From an uncultured Methanoregula sp. (lineage in GTDB: Archaea; Halobacteriota; Methanomicrobia; Methanomicrobiales; Methanospirillaceae): a stretch of DNA of 64,000 bases. A model generated the notes under the pieces. It was not told the origin of the DNA and made no database searches. It worked only from the letters and a program-made list of their open reading frames with translations. A program made the position numbers and the translations under genes. The DNA lies in NCBI RefSeq assembly GCF_963667735.1, contig NZ_OY763919.1, positions 620,001 through 684,000 of the forward strand, written 5' to 3'. Below are positions 20,062-28,529 of the stretch, in pieces; within the stretch, counting starts at the first letter, position 1, and every line of letters starts with the position of its first letter.

Positions 20062-20973
20062 TTATGTTTTTTTCAGGGAGATAAGTGCCGGAGCCGGATA
20101 ATCGCTCGTAAATCCGGTTTCGGACGATGCTGATTCGAGACGGTTCATGGCCATATCACAATACTGACGGGAGTTGTCAATGCCTATGAAACGCCTGCCG
20201 GACTTCCATGCAACAAGGGAGGTTGTTCCAGCACCGTTGAAGGGATCGAGAATGATGTCCCCTTTGTACGAGAACAGTTTCATGAGACGCCGGGGAAGTT
20301 CTTCCGGAAACATAGCAGGGTGGCTGTAATCTTTCATCCGGGTCTCAGGAGGAAACGACCATCGTCCTTTAACCCATTCCTTAAACTCATCGGCAGTGAT
20401 GTCAATATTCTCGCGTTTCCCGGACTTCTTGTGAGTGATTTTATCAAAAACTTCGATGAATTCCCAGGTGTATTTTATGTAAGGCATTGAGGGAGATTTC
20501 CAGCTCCCCCACGCCGTGAATTTTGCATTGTAGTTATTCTTCTCCCAAAGAAATTCCGCTTTCCAGAGAAGACCAAGGCTCGCGAGTTGCCGGGAGATTA
20601 TGTGATGCGTTGGGATGTAATCCGAGAAGAGCGGCTGGATGTTAACAGCCATCCGTCCACCGGGTTTGAGGACCCGGTTACATTCCTCCCACACACCCCG
20701 GAGTTTCTCAAAATATGCATTCCATTCGTGCGTGTCATCGTGGAGGTCTCCCGCATACTCATGGCCAAAATTATACGGAGGGGAGGTGATGACAAGATCA
20801 ATACTCTCATCCGGAATAAGAGAGAGAACCGTTTGTGCGTCCCCGCAGATGATGCGGTTGATATACTCGCAAAGCCGTTCCGATTCCCGCACAGAAATCT
20901 CTTCCTTGGCATCTTTCGAGCCACCCCGTACACGTGCCTTCCCCACCTTATCGGATACTTTCTCTGCCCTCAT
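20062..20973 (-). CDS. Site-specific DNA methyltransferase (TSPPY type), apparently orphan
   Basis: A 303-residue amino-methyltransferase of the beta-like arrangement. The catalytic motif IV DLVITSPPYNFGHEYAG is N-terminal and the SAM-binding ILDPFNGAGTTSLVAW is C-terminal. TSPPY is usual for N4-cytosine enzymes, although some N6-adenine enzymes also carry it. Target recognition probably lies in the middle segment. No restriction endonuclease gene adjoins it: neighbours are a transglutaminase protein and sufC. It may therefore be a solitary methylase with an epigenetic or protective role. The recognition sequence is not deducible. Confidence 0.87.
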   Translation of the reverse strand: MRAEKVSDKVGKARVRGGSKDAKEEISVRESERLCEYINRIICGDAQTVLSLIPDESIDLVITSPPYNFGHEYAGDLHDDTHEWNAYFEKLRGVWEECNRVLKPGGRMAVNIQPLFSDYIPTHHIISRQLASLGLLWKAEFLWEKNNYNAKFTAWGSWKSPSMPYIKYTWEFIEVFDKITHKKSGKRENIDITADEFKEWVKGRWSFPPETRMKDYSHPAMFPEELPRRLMKLFSYKGDIILDPFNGAGTTSLVAWKSGRRFIGIDNSRQYCDMAMNRLESASSETGFTSDYPAPALISLKKT

Positions 20974-21094
20974 AAAAACACTGGGTATACTATGCTGTAC
21001 CCCGCGGCGTTAAAGTCTGTCGAAATAACGGGCAGGGGATGTTCACGTCAAAAGCGTTAATTGGTGCCTTGGACATAGTGTGTGTGATTGTTCT

Positions 21095-21826
21095 ATGCTG
21101 CAGATTAAAAATTTGCATGTGAAGGTCGGCGACAAAGAGGTGTTGCACGATATCAGCCTCCATATAGAGGAGGGCGAGACCCATGTGCTACTCGGACCGA
21201 ACGGATCGGGTAAGACAACGCTCCTGATGACGATCATGGGCTTTTCTAACTACACGATCACCAAGGGACAGATCCTTTTCCGCGGGGAGGACGTGACCGC
21301 TATGCACGCCCATGAGCGGGCACAAAGAGGAATCGGCATGATGTTCCAGCGCCCCCCGACCATATCCGGTCTTAAACTCGGGAAGATGCTCAGGGCGATC
21401 TCAAAAACCAAAGAGGAGGATATCCCCGCTCTCGCCACTTCCGTCCATATGGACCGGTTCCTGGAGAGAGATATCAACAAGGGATTCTCCGGAGGGGAGA
21501 TCAAGCGCAGCGAAGTGCTGCAGCTGATGATCCAGAACCCGGACTTCGTCATGCTCGACGAGCCTGAGAGCGGAGTCGACCTGGAGAACATCTCCCTCAT
21601 CGGCACAACCATCGGAGCCCTTCTTGAGAAGGACAAGCACCATGCAAAGAGGAAAAAGAGTGGTCTTGTCATCACCCACACGGGGTATATCTTGGATTAT
21701 ATCGATGCTGACAAAGGCCATGTGATGTGTGACGGGCAGATCCGGTGCCACGGCAATCCCCGTGAGATCCTGAAAGATATCAAACAGCGCGGTTACAAGG
21801 AGTGTCTTGAATGTCGTCACCAGTAA
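21095..21826 (+). CDS. sufC: SUF Fe-S assembly ATPase SufC
   Basis: ABC-type ATPase of the SUF/SMS iron-sulfur cluster assembly machinery, powering the SufB scaffold. Motifs are LLGPNGSGKTTLLM (Walker A), KGFSGGEIKRSEVLQ (SufC-type signature), FVMLDEPESGVDLEN (Walker B) and VITHTGYILDYI. The ATG at 21095 gives MLQIKNLHV; an in-frame GTG at 21080 is less likely. It overlaps sufB by 16 bases. Only sufC and sufB are present, the minimal archaeal set. Confidence 0.95.
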   Translation: MLQIKNLHVKVGDKEVLHDISLHIEEGETHVLLGPNGSGKTTLLMTIMGFSNYTITKGQILFRGEDVTAMHAHERAQRGIGMMFQRPPTISGLKLGKMLRAISKTKEEDIPALATSVHMDRFLERDINKGFSGGEIKRSEVLQLMIQNPDFVMLDEPESGVDLENISLIGTTIGALLEKDKHHAKRKKSGLVITHTGYILDYIDADKGHVMCDGQIRCHGNPREILKDIKQRGYKECLECRHQ

Positions 21827-22926
21827 AAATACCAGAACTCTCGAATGTCGACAAGACCCGCCTCGCCCAGGTAGGGATCGATCTTGAGAACAAAAACCGG
21901 TGTGGGACCTACATCCAGATGGACCAGGATGTAGTCCAGGAAGATTGCGGGGACTCCGGTATCGAAGTCCTCTCCTACAAGCGAGCAATAGAGAAGTACG
22001 ACTGGCTGAAAGAATACGTATGGAAGGTTGTCTCGGCCGAGAAAGATGACATAACAAAATACGTTGCAGCACAGAAAGACCCAAAAGGGTATGTCATCAT
22101 CGCCCACAAGGGCTCAAAGAACATCATGCCCGTCCAGGCATGCTTATACTTAGGAAAAGACCAGATCCAGCACGTCCACAATATCGTTATCGCTGAAGAG
22201 GGGGCGGAACTCCATATGATCTCTGGATGTGCCAGCGGGGCGCATGTGGGAAAAGGTGGAGCTCATTACGGGGTCTCCGAATTTTACATTAAGAAGAATG
22301 CCAAGATCAGTTTCACGATGATCCACAACTGGAGCGAGGATATCGAAGTCTACCCGCGAAGCGCATCCGTTGTGGAGGAGGGGGGCGTCTTCCTCTCCAA
22401 CTATGTCTGTATGCAACCGGTCAAGAAAGTCCAGATGTATCCTACGGCCACTCTCAAAGGAGCGAATTCGGTTGCCCGGTTCAGTAGCATCGTGGTCTCA
22501 ACCCCGGGTTCACATATGGACCTCGGTTCCCGCGCCATACTCGAAGCACCGGGGGCAAGTGCAGAACTGATTACCCGGGCCATCACTAAAGGCGGAACAA
22601 TCATATCCCGTGGCCATATCAATGGAAAAGTAGCCGGTACACGCGGCCACCTTGAATGTAAAGGCCTGATCCTCAAGGACGGGGTGATCTATGCCATTCC
22701 GGAGATCGAAGGATCGGTTGTCGGGACTGAACTCTCCCATGAAGCAGCAGTCGGGAAACTTGCAAAGGATGAGATCGAGTACCTGATGGCCCGCGGACTC
22801 GACGAGGACGAAGCTACCGCTACGATCATCAGGGGGTTCCTCGACGTAAAGATCAGCGGTCTTCCAGAAGCACTCCAGAATCAGATCGATGCATCAATCG
22901 ATGTGGCGGAGAAGTCGGGATTCTGA
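21811..22926 (+). CDS. sufB: SUF Fe-S assembly scaffold SufB/SufD family
   Basis: A 371-residue scaffold on which Fe-S clusters form in complex with SufC. It has the beta-helix core typical of SufB/SufD, with ELHMISGCASGAHVGKGGAH, SFTMIHNWSEDIEVYPR, and the conserved C-terminal EIEGSVVGTELSHEAAVGKL. It is shorter than bacterial SufB (about 470) and, as in many methanogens, stands alone without SufD, SufS, SufE or SufU nearby. That fits the SmsCB-type minimal system. The start codon lies inside the end of sufC, so translation is coupled. Confidence 0.94.
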   Translation: MSSPVKIPELSNVDKTRLAQVGIDLENKNRCGTYIQMDQDVVQEDCGDSGIEVLSYKRAIEKYDWLKEYVWKVVSAEKDDITKYVAAQKDPKGYVIIAHKGSKNIMPVQACLYLGKDQIQHVHNIVIAEEGAELHMISGCASGAHVGKGGAHYGVSEFYIKKNAKISFTMIHNWSEDIEVYPRSASVVEEGGVFLSNYVCMQPVKKVQMYPTATLKGANSVARFSSIVVSTPGSHMDLGSRAILEAPGASAELITRAITKGGTIISRGHINGKVAGTRGHLECKGLILKDGVIYAIPEIEGSVVGTELSHEAAVGKLAKDEIEYLMARGLDEDEATATIIRGFLDVKISGLPEALQNQIDASIDVAEKSGF

Positions 22927-22937
22927 AGCGGGTTTGT

Positions 22938-23594
22938 ATGCAAAAATTTCCCCGGGAGGAAGAGCGCACTGCGATGGTCGAGACCCAGATTGCCACAAGG
23001 GGCATTAAAAATCCCCGTATTCTCGCCATCATGCGGGAAATTCCCCGCCATCTATTTGTTTCGCCACCCTATGACCGAGACGCCTACAGGGACTCCCCTC
23101 TCCCCATAGGAAATGGGCAGACCATCTCCCAACCATATATTGTTGCGCTGATGACAGAACTTCTGGACCCAGGGCCGGATGACTGTATTCTTGAAATCGG
23201 AGCTGGCAGCGGATACCAGGCCGCGATCCTTGGCAAGCTGGTAAAGAGCGTGATCACCATCGAGAGGATACCTGCTGTAGCAGATCTAGCCCGATCACAC
23301 ATTGTATCCCTGGGAATCACCAACGTGAAACTTGTGGTCGGCGATGGAACACTCGGATATAGCCCCGGTGCACCGTATAACGGTATTCTCGTAACAGCAG
23401 CTGCCCCGCGGATCCCAAAAGCCCTCATCGATCAGCTTGCCAATGGTGGGAGGCTTGTTACTCCTGTTGGAAGCCGCGATATCCAGGAACTCGTACAGAT
23501 CTGCCGGAAAGGCTCCCGTACCATTGAATCTCATCATGGGGGTGTCCGTTTTGTCCCTCTGATCGGAAAACACGGATGGGAGGACGAAAATTGA
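22938..23594 (+). CDS. pcm: Protein-L-isoaspartate O-methyltransferase
   Basis: Repairs isoaspartyl damage in proteins by SAM-dependent methylation of L-isoaspartyl residues. The 218 residues include MREIPRHLFVSP, the family block YRDSPLPIGNGQTISQPYIV and the SAM motif ILEIGAGSGYQAAIL. RLVTPVGSRDIQELV and the terminal FVPLIGKHGWE are also typical. It begins 11 bases after sufB and shares four bases with the next gene. Length and motifs are normal. Confidence 0.96.
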   Translation: MQKFPREEERTAMVETQIATRGIKNPRILAIMREIPRHLFVSPPYDRDAYRDSPLPIGNGQTISQPYIVALMTELLDPGPDDCILEIGAGSGYQAAILGKLVKSVITIERIPAVADLARSHIVSLGITNVKLVVGDGTLGYSPGAPYNGILVTAAAPRIPKALIDQLANGGRLVTPVGSRDIQELVQICRKGSRTIESHHGGVRFVPLIGKHGWEDEN

Positions 23595-24205
23595 AAATTT
23601 ACGATATTACACGCCCACTCTCCAGTGCCTCTGTCGTCTACCCTGGCGATATGGCCCCCAACTTCGAACAGGAAGACCGGGGGCTGTACCTGATAACCGA
23701 CATGCAAATGAACAGCCATACCGGGACGCATATTGATGCCCCCGTTCATTATCTGAAGACCGGAGACACCATCGACAAGGTGTCATTTTCTTCCCTGATC
23801 GGCAAGTGCAGGGTTCTCGATGTAACCAGTGAAGGGAGGATAATAACAGAGGCTGACCTCATGGGACAAATTGATGGAACAGAACGACTTCTCCTACGTA
23901 CTTCTTTTTCTGCATCCACCGAGTTTCGGGATGATTACCCGGCTCTGAGCCTTGATGCCGCCCGGTACCTGACCAATGCCGGAGTACACTGCGTAGGTAT
24001 CGATTCATTCTCGATAGAGTCATTCATCTGCGATGGGTCAGTTCACCGTGAGCTGGCCAGCCATCAGTGTCTCATCATCGAACTTCTCGACCTTTCTGAA
24101 GTGCCGGAAGGGGATTACCACATGATTGCACTGCCCCTTCGTCTCGCCGGCCTCGATGGCTCTCCGGCCCGGGTCATTCTTATAGAAACAGAGGAGGACT
24201 CCTGA
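23591..24205 (+). CDS. Cyclase-family metal-dependent hydrolase (kynurenine formamidase-like fold)
   Basis: A protein of about 204 residues starting KIYDITRPLSSASVVYPGD. Its metal-binding signature is MQMNSHTGTHIDAPVHYL, followed by VGIDSFSIES: the cyclase / arylformamidase-type family. The TTG at 23591 is preferred because GGGAGG lies seven bases upstream (23578-23583) and the start overlaps the pcm stop as TTGA; an ATG at 23576 is the alternative. Members hydrolyse formamides or similar small amides. With no tryptophan-degradation genes nearby, the substrate stays unassigned. Confidence 0.82.
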   Translation: MKIYDITRPLSSASVVYPGDMAPNFEQEDRGLYLITDMQMNSHTGTHIDAPVHYLKTGDTIDKVSFSSLIGKCRVLDVTSEGRIITEADLMGQIDGTERLLLRTSFSASTEFRDDYPALSLDAARYLTNAGVHCVGIDSFSIESFICDGSVHRELASHQCLIIELLDLSEVPEGDYHMIALPLRLAGLDGSPARVILIETEEDS

Positions 24206-24813
24206 TGGATCTTGTAACAGAGTCTGTGAAAAAACTTGAGCAGCTGATGGAACACAGCGGGTGCGAAAACGGGGATGTGGTCCTCCAGGTAAATCCTGAT
24301 GTCACCAACTGCCAGTTTGAGAAAGGGGCGTGCATGACGGCTGTGTTCGGAGGGAGGAGCGCAGATTTTACTACCTTTGATCCCATCCGGGCCCGAACAA
24401 AAATATCATTCATGTTCGGAGCCCCGCTTGATACTCCCCCGACAAGGGGCGCTGCTTGTGCAATCGTGAACGTTGCTGCCGGGTTCTTCTGCCTGTCCAG
24501 GATACTGCATGCCTGCCTGCCATCCTCTCATGAAACCTGCAGTATGAAGTTACAGGAAGAGCTAATCGGAAAAAAGATCTGGTGCGTGGGGGAGATCTCG
24601 GGATTTGACACAAAATTCCGGTACACCCGTGCTGATTCCCACTCCGATGCCGATATCTTCCTCATTGGTGCAGAGGGAATAATTGCTCCAGGGACTGGGG
24701 ATCTTATCGAGATCTGGCGCGGAACAAAAAGAATCATCTGTGTCGGACCATCCACAGCAGGCACAGCCCGTCTTCACGATCTCGAACTCTGGTGTCCCTG
24801 CGGTAAAAACTGA
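24205..24813 (+). CDS. Unrecognised conserved-looking protein with Cys-rich core
   Basis: I do not recognise this 202-residue protein. It starts on an ATG overlapping the preceding stop (TGATG), so it belongs to the pcm-cyclase operon. It is soluble-looking, without signal peptide. It contains nine or more Cys spread through the chain, a Gly/Ala-rich helix GAACAIVNVAAGFFCLSRIL and a DADIFLIGAEGIIAPGTG segment, and finishes LELWCPCGKN with a terminal CPC. The GxEGIIxPGTGDLIE stretch looks like a strand-loop-helix of a Rossmann-like domain, and the Cys could bind metal; both are guesses. Confidence 0.6.
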   Translation: MDLVTESVKKLEQLMEHSGCENGDVVLQVNPDVTNCQFEKGACMTAVFGGRSADFTTFDPIRARTKISFMFGAPLDTPPTRGAACAIVNVAAGFFCLSRILHACLPSSHETCSMKLQEELIGKKIWCVGEISGFDTKFRYTRADSHSDADIFLIGAEGIIAPGTGDLIEIWRGTKRIICVGPSTAGTARLHDLELWCPCGKN

Positions 24814-24891
24814 TCCAAAAACTCCTACTTCCCTGATAGGAAAGAAGAGCCAAGCGATAAAATCTATTAAAAGAGCCTCCAATAATTCTCC

Positions 24892-26142
24892 ATGCTTTTC
24901 GGGTCGTCGGGAATCCGGAGGAAGTACGATCAGATCCTGATCGATACCGCTCTGAAAGTGGGCTCTGCACTGGCGTACAGGTCATCGGATATTGTTGTAG
25001 GAATGGATACCCGGACCACAAGTCCGCTGCTTGCCCATCTTGTAATATCTGGAATTCTGGGGAGTGGCGGCATTGCACGTACTGCGGGAATCGTCCCGAC
25101 ACCCACGGTTGCGTTTGCCACCCGCACAGCAAAGGCCGGCTGCATGATCACCGCTTCCCACAATCCGGAAGAATATAACGGTCTCAAACTTTTCAATCCG
25201 GATGGCTCTTCTTTCACGCAATCCCAGCAGGCAGAGATGGAGAAACTCCTCACCAGCCGGTATTGGACGGACTGGCAACACCAGGGAACCGAACGTACCA
25301 TAGATGCCATAACCCCTCACAAAGAGGCAATTCTGAACTCGGTGCATATCGGTTCTGATCTTCCTGTTGTCCTTGACTGTGGCAATGGCGCCGGATGTAC
25401 GCTCAGCCCCACCTTACTGATGGAAGCAGGGGCCAAGCCCACTTGTATCAACTGCAACACATCCGGCCATTTTGCCCGGCCTTCCGAGCCGCTTGAAGAA
25501 AACCTTCATCATGTGGGAGAGATAGTGCGAAAAACCAATGCTCGCTGCGGCATTGTGCATGACGGTGATGCCGACAGGATGATGGCATTCGACAACAAGG
25601 GAAGATATATCGGAGGTGACCACCTCCTTATGCTTTTTGCACGGTACCTGGATGCGAAACAGGTGGTGACAACGAGCGATGCCTCTATGATCATCGATGA
25701 TTTAGCTGAGGTCCGAAGAACTCCCGTTGGAGATACCTATGTGTCTGAGGAACTGCTCAGGTGGGGTGATTTTGGGGGAGAGCCTTCAGGAGCCTGGATC
25801 TTCCCAAAAGTCTCATATTGTCCTGATGGGCCTCATGCCGCTGCGCTCTTCTGCGAGATCGCATCTCAATGGGATATTGCTTCGGAGATTGATGCAATGC
25901 CGGTATACCCGATACTCAGGGAATCAATGGCAAGTCCTGCTGCAAGGGAGACGGTAAAAGCCCTTGGTGCTTCAAGTCCCACTGACGGAATCCGCATTGC
26001 AGAGGAGGGAGGCTGGTACCTGATACGGGCGAGTGGAACGGAGCCAAAAATACGGATTACTGCTGAGGGGAAGACCCTTTCAAAAGCAAAAGAAATGCTC
26101 GCAAAGGGTAAAGAACGTATCCGGCAGGGGAAAACTGCTTAA
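24892..26142 (+). CDS. glmM: Phosphoglucosamine mutase-like phosphohexomutase (GlmM-type)
   Basis: An alpha-D-phosphohexomutase that probably interconverts glucosamine 6- and 1-phosphate for UDP-GlcNAc synthesis. Signatures are MLFGSSGIRRKY at the N-terminus, the phosphoserine loop MITASHNPEEYNGLKL, the metal loop GIVHDGDADRMMAF, sugar-binding FGGEPSGAW and the phosphate-binding RASGTEPKIRI. At 416 residues it is somewhat short for the family (about 440-455). It heads a same-strand cluster with two nucleotidyltransferases and glmS, which favours GlmM over phosphomannomutase or phosphoglucomutase. Confidence 0.87.
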   Translation: MLFGSSGIRRKYDQILIDTALKVGSALAYRSSDIVVGMDTRTTSPLLAHLVISGILGSGGIARTAGIVPTPTVAFATRTAKAGCMITASHNPEEYNGLKLFNPDGSSFTQSQQAEMEKLLTSRYWTDWQHQGTERTIDAITPHKEAILNSVHIGSDLPVVLDCGNGAGCTLSPTLLMEAGAKPTCINCNTSGHFARPSEPLEENLHHVGEIVRKTNARCGIVHDGDADRMMAFDNKGRYIGGDHLLMLFARYLDAKQVVTTSDASMIIDDLAEVRRTPVGDTYVSEELLRWGDFGGEPSGAWIFPKVSYCPDGPHAAALFCEIASQWDIASEIDAMPVYPILRESMASPAARETVKALGASSPTDGIRIAEEGGWYLIRASGTEPKIRITAEGKTLSKAKEMLAKGKERIRQGKTA

Positions 26143-26165
26143 ACATTGTAGGAACAGCTGTACGT

Positions 26166-27365
26166 ATGGAATGTGTCGTTCTCGCCGCCGGGGAGGGAAA
26201 ACGCATGCGTCCCCTGACGGCGAAGCGCCCGAAGGTTATGCTTCCCCTGGCAAACAGCCCGATGATGGAACATCTAGTTCTTGCAGCTCGCGATGCAGGA
26301 ATTTCCCGGTTTGTTTTTGTTGTAGGATATGGAGAGCGGGAGATCCGGAAGTACTTTTCTGATGGATCACGGTGGGGGATCCAGATCGAGTATGCCTCCC
26401 AGAGACACCAGCATGGAACTGCCGACGCCGTAAAGGCAGCAGAAGATCTCGTAAACGGACCGTTTCTTGTAATGAACGGGGATATGGTGCTCAGGCAGGC
26501 AGACATTGCCGAATTGTGCCGGAAAAGGGCTCCCTGCATGAGCACCAGTACCACCGATCACCCGGGAGATTTCGGGGTCGTTATGGTAGAGGGTGGGAAA
26601 GTGACTTCACTCGAAGAAAAATCACCCCAGCCCAGATCCAACCTCATCAACGCCGGCGCATATTTTTTCACTCCCGAAATCTTCGAATATATCAATAAAG
26701 TCCACCCTTCACCACGGGGTGAACTCGAGCTGACAGACGCCCTCTCAGTTCTTATTGGAGAGAGAAAACTGCAGGCACATGCCCTCTCGTACTGGATGGA
26801 TGTCGGGTATCCCTGGGATATGCTGGATGCCAATGCTACTCTCATGGGAACGCTCTCTAGTGAGAACAAAGGGACGATAGAAGACGGTGTTTCTCTCAAC
26901 GGTGCAGTAAAGATCGGCGAAGGAAGCGTCATAAAAGCGGGAACCTATATCGAAGGACCCTGTATCATTGGAGAAAACTGCCGGATCGGTCCCCATGCAT
27001 ATATCAGGGGTGCAACCAGTATCGGGGATAACTGCCACATAGGCCACTGTTCCGAGATCAAGAACTCCATTGTCATGAGTGAGACAAAGATCCCGCATTT
27101 TAATTATATCGGGGATTCTATAATAGGAACGGGATGCAATTTCGGTGCGGGTACCAAAATTGCCAACCTGCGGCACGATCATGCCCCCGTTAAAATATGT
27201 GGCAAAGATACCCGGAGGAAAAAATTCGGTGCAGTTATCGGGGATAACGTCCAGTTCGGGATCAACTGCTCCATCAATGTCGGTACGATGATTGGGAGCA
27301 ACGCTCTGTTTGCACCCGGATCGTATATCGAAGGGTGCATAGGGGAGAACGGAATTATCAGGTAG
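26166..27365 (+). CDS. Bifunctional sugar-1-phosphate nucleotidyltransferase / hexapeptide acyltransferase (GlmU-like), copy 1
   Basis: A 399-residue two-domain protein. The N-terminal Rossmann domain has the nucleotidyltransferase signature VLAAGEGKRMRPLTAKRPK and the metal/substrate segments MNGDMVL and WMDVGYPWDML. From about residue 235 a left-handed beta-helix of hexapeptide repeats runs to the end. It includes HFNYIGDSIIGTGCNFGAGT and ANLRHDH, resembling the acetyltransferase half of archaeal GlmU. It probably makes UDP-GlcNAc from GlcN-1-P. It follows glmM and precedes a paralogue, so either copy could be the GlmU proper. Confidence 0.87.
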   Translation: MECVVLAAGEGKRMRPLTAKRPKVMLPLANSPMMEHLVLAARDAGISRFVFVVGYGEREIRKYFSDGSRWGIQIEYASQRHQHGTADAVKAAEDLVNGPFLVMNGDMVLRQADIAELCRKRAPCMSTSTTDHPGDFGVVMVEGGKVTSLEEKSPQPRSNLINAGAYFFTPEIFEYINKVHPSPRGELELTDALSVLIGERKLQAHALSYWMDVGYPWDMLDANATLMGTLSSENKGTIEDGVSLNGAVKIGEGSVIKAGTYIEGPCIIGENCRIGPHAYIRGATSIGDNCHIGHCSEIKNSIVMSETKIPHFNYIGDSIIGTGCNFGAGTKIANLRHDHAPVKICGKDTRRKKFGAVIGDNVQFGINCSINVGTMIGSNALFAPGSYIEGCIGENGIIR

Positions 27366-27373
27366 GATACACG

Positions 27374-28528
27374 ATGCAGGCAGTTATTCTGGCAGCAGGA
27401 GAGGGAAAGCGGGTCAGGCCACTGACAAGAAGCAGACCCAAGGCAATGATACCGGTTGCGAACCACCCCATCATAGAATATGTCATTGATGCTCTGGTAA
27501 AGAACGGTATCCGGGAGATCATCGTTGTCGTAGGATATCGGAAAGAGCAAGTGACCCGGTTCTTAAACCAGCTTGAGCTCCCCATTGATGTCGTTGTCCA
27601 GAACAAGCAACTGGGAACTGCACATGCCCTCCAGTGCGCAGAATCAAAAATTCGCGGTGATTTTCTGCTCCTCCCTGGAGATAATTACATTGACCCGCAT
27701 TCCATTGCACGGATAAAAGATATTCACAATGCCATGCTGGTCAAAGAACACCCGAATCCCTCCAATTTCGGGGTGGTCCTGCTAAAAGAAGGATTTGTTT
27801 CCCACATCGTGGAAAAGCCCGAGCATGCGCCCAGTTTCATGGTCAGCACGGGCATTTATTCCCTAAACCGAGATATTTTCCTGTATCTAACAGGAAATGA
27901 TCTTACTGATGCGATATCCGCCATGATAGAAGAGGGACACCAGGTGCGGGGAATACCCGCCGACGACTGGCAGGATGCAATCTTTGCCTGGGATCTTCTC
28001 AAAATGAACAGGCGGCTTTTAGGCACACTCTCCCCTGCCCGTGAAGGCTTGGCGAGCCGACAGACCGTAATACAAGGGGCAGTCAGAATTGGAAAAGGTA
28101 CGACAATCGGGCCGGGCACGGTTATTACCGGTCCGGTTGCCATCGGAAACGACTGCACGATCGGGCCGAACTGTTGTATCCTGCCCAATACGAGCATCGG
28201 TTCAAGAGTTGCGCTGGAGCCATTTTCATTCATCGGGGACAGCCTGATCATGGACGATTCTTCAGTCGGTTCGCATTCACGGATAACTGATACCGTAGTC
28301 GGTGAGCGCTGCATACTGTCAGATCATACCTCAATAACGACGGGGACCGGCCTGATGGAGATCGAGGACACTGCAATACGATCGGAATTTGGAGCTATTT
28401 TCGGAGACAGCGTGCGGAGCGGTTCCTTTGCCCGTTACAAGAATTCCCTTGTTGGAAATAATACAACCATCGAGGGAAGCAGTTCCCTGACTACCCGCTG
28501 CATCCCCGACGACAGTATGGTGATATGA
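27374..28528 (+). CDS. Bifunctional sugar-1-phosphate nucleotidyltransferase / hexapeptide protein, copy 2
   Basis: A 384-residue paralogue of the preceding gene. The N-terminal signature is MQAVILAAGEGKRVRPLTRS, with LLPGDNYIDP as the metal segment. The beta-helix C-terminus contains GKGTTIGPGTVITGPVAIGN repeats but lacks the HFNYIGDS-type acetyltransferase stretch of copy 1. It may therefore be a nucleotidyltransferase acting on glucose- or another sugar-1-phosphate, with a degenerate acyltransferase half. The ATG at 27374 is used; an in-frame start at 27335 inside copy 1 adds no conserved residues. Co-transcribed with glmS, one base downstream. Confidence 0.82.
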   Translation: MQAVILAAGEGKRVRPLTRSRPKAMIPVANHPIIEYVIDALVKNGIREIIVVVGYRKEQVTRFLNQLELPIDVVVQNKQLGTAHALQCAESKIRGDFLLLPGDNYIDPHSIARIKDIHNAMLVKEHPNPSNFGVVLLKEGFVSHIVEKPEHAPSFMVSTGIYSLNRDIFLYLTGNDLTDAISAMIEEGHQVRGIPADDWQDAIFAWDLLKMNRRLLGTLSPAREGLASRQTVIQGAVRIGKGTTIGPGTVITGPVAIGNDCTIGPNCCILPNTSIGSRVALEPFSFIGDSLIMDDSSVGSHSRITDTVVGERCILSDHTSITTGTGLMEIEDTAIRSEFGAIFGDSVRSGSFARYKNSLVGNNTTIEGSSSLTTRCIPDDSMVI

Positions 28529-28529
28529 C

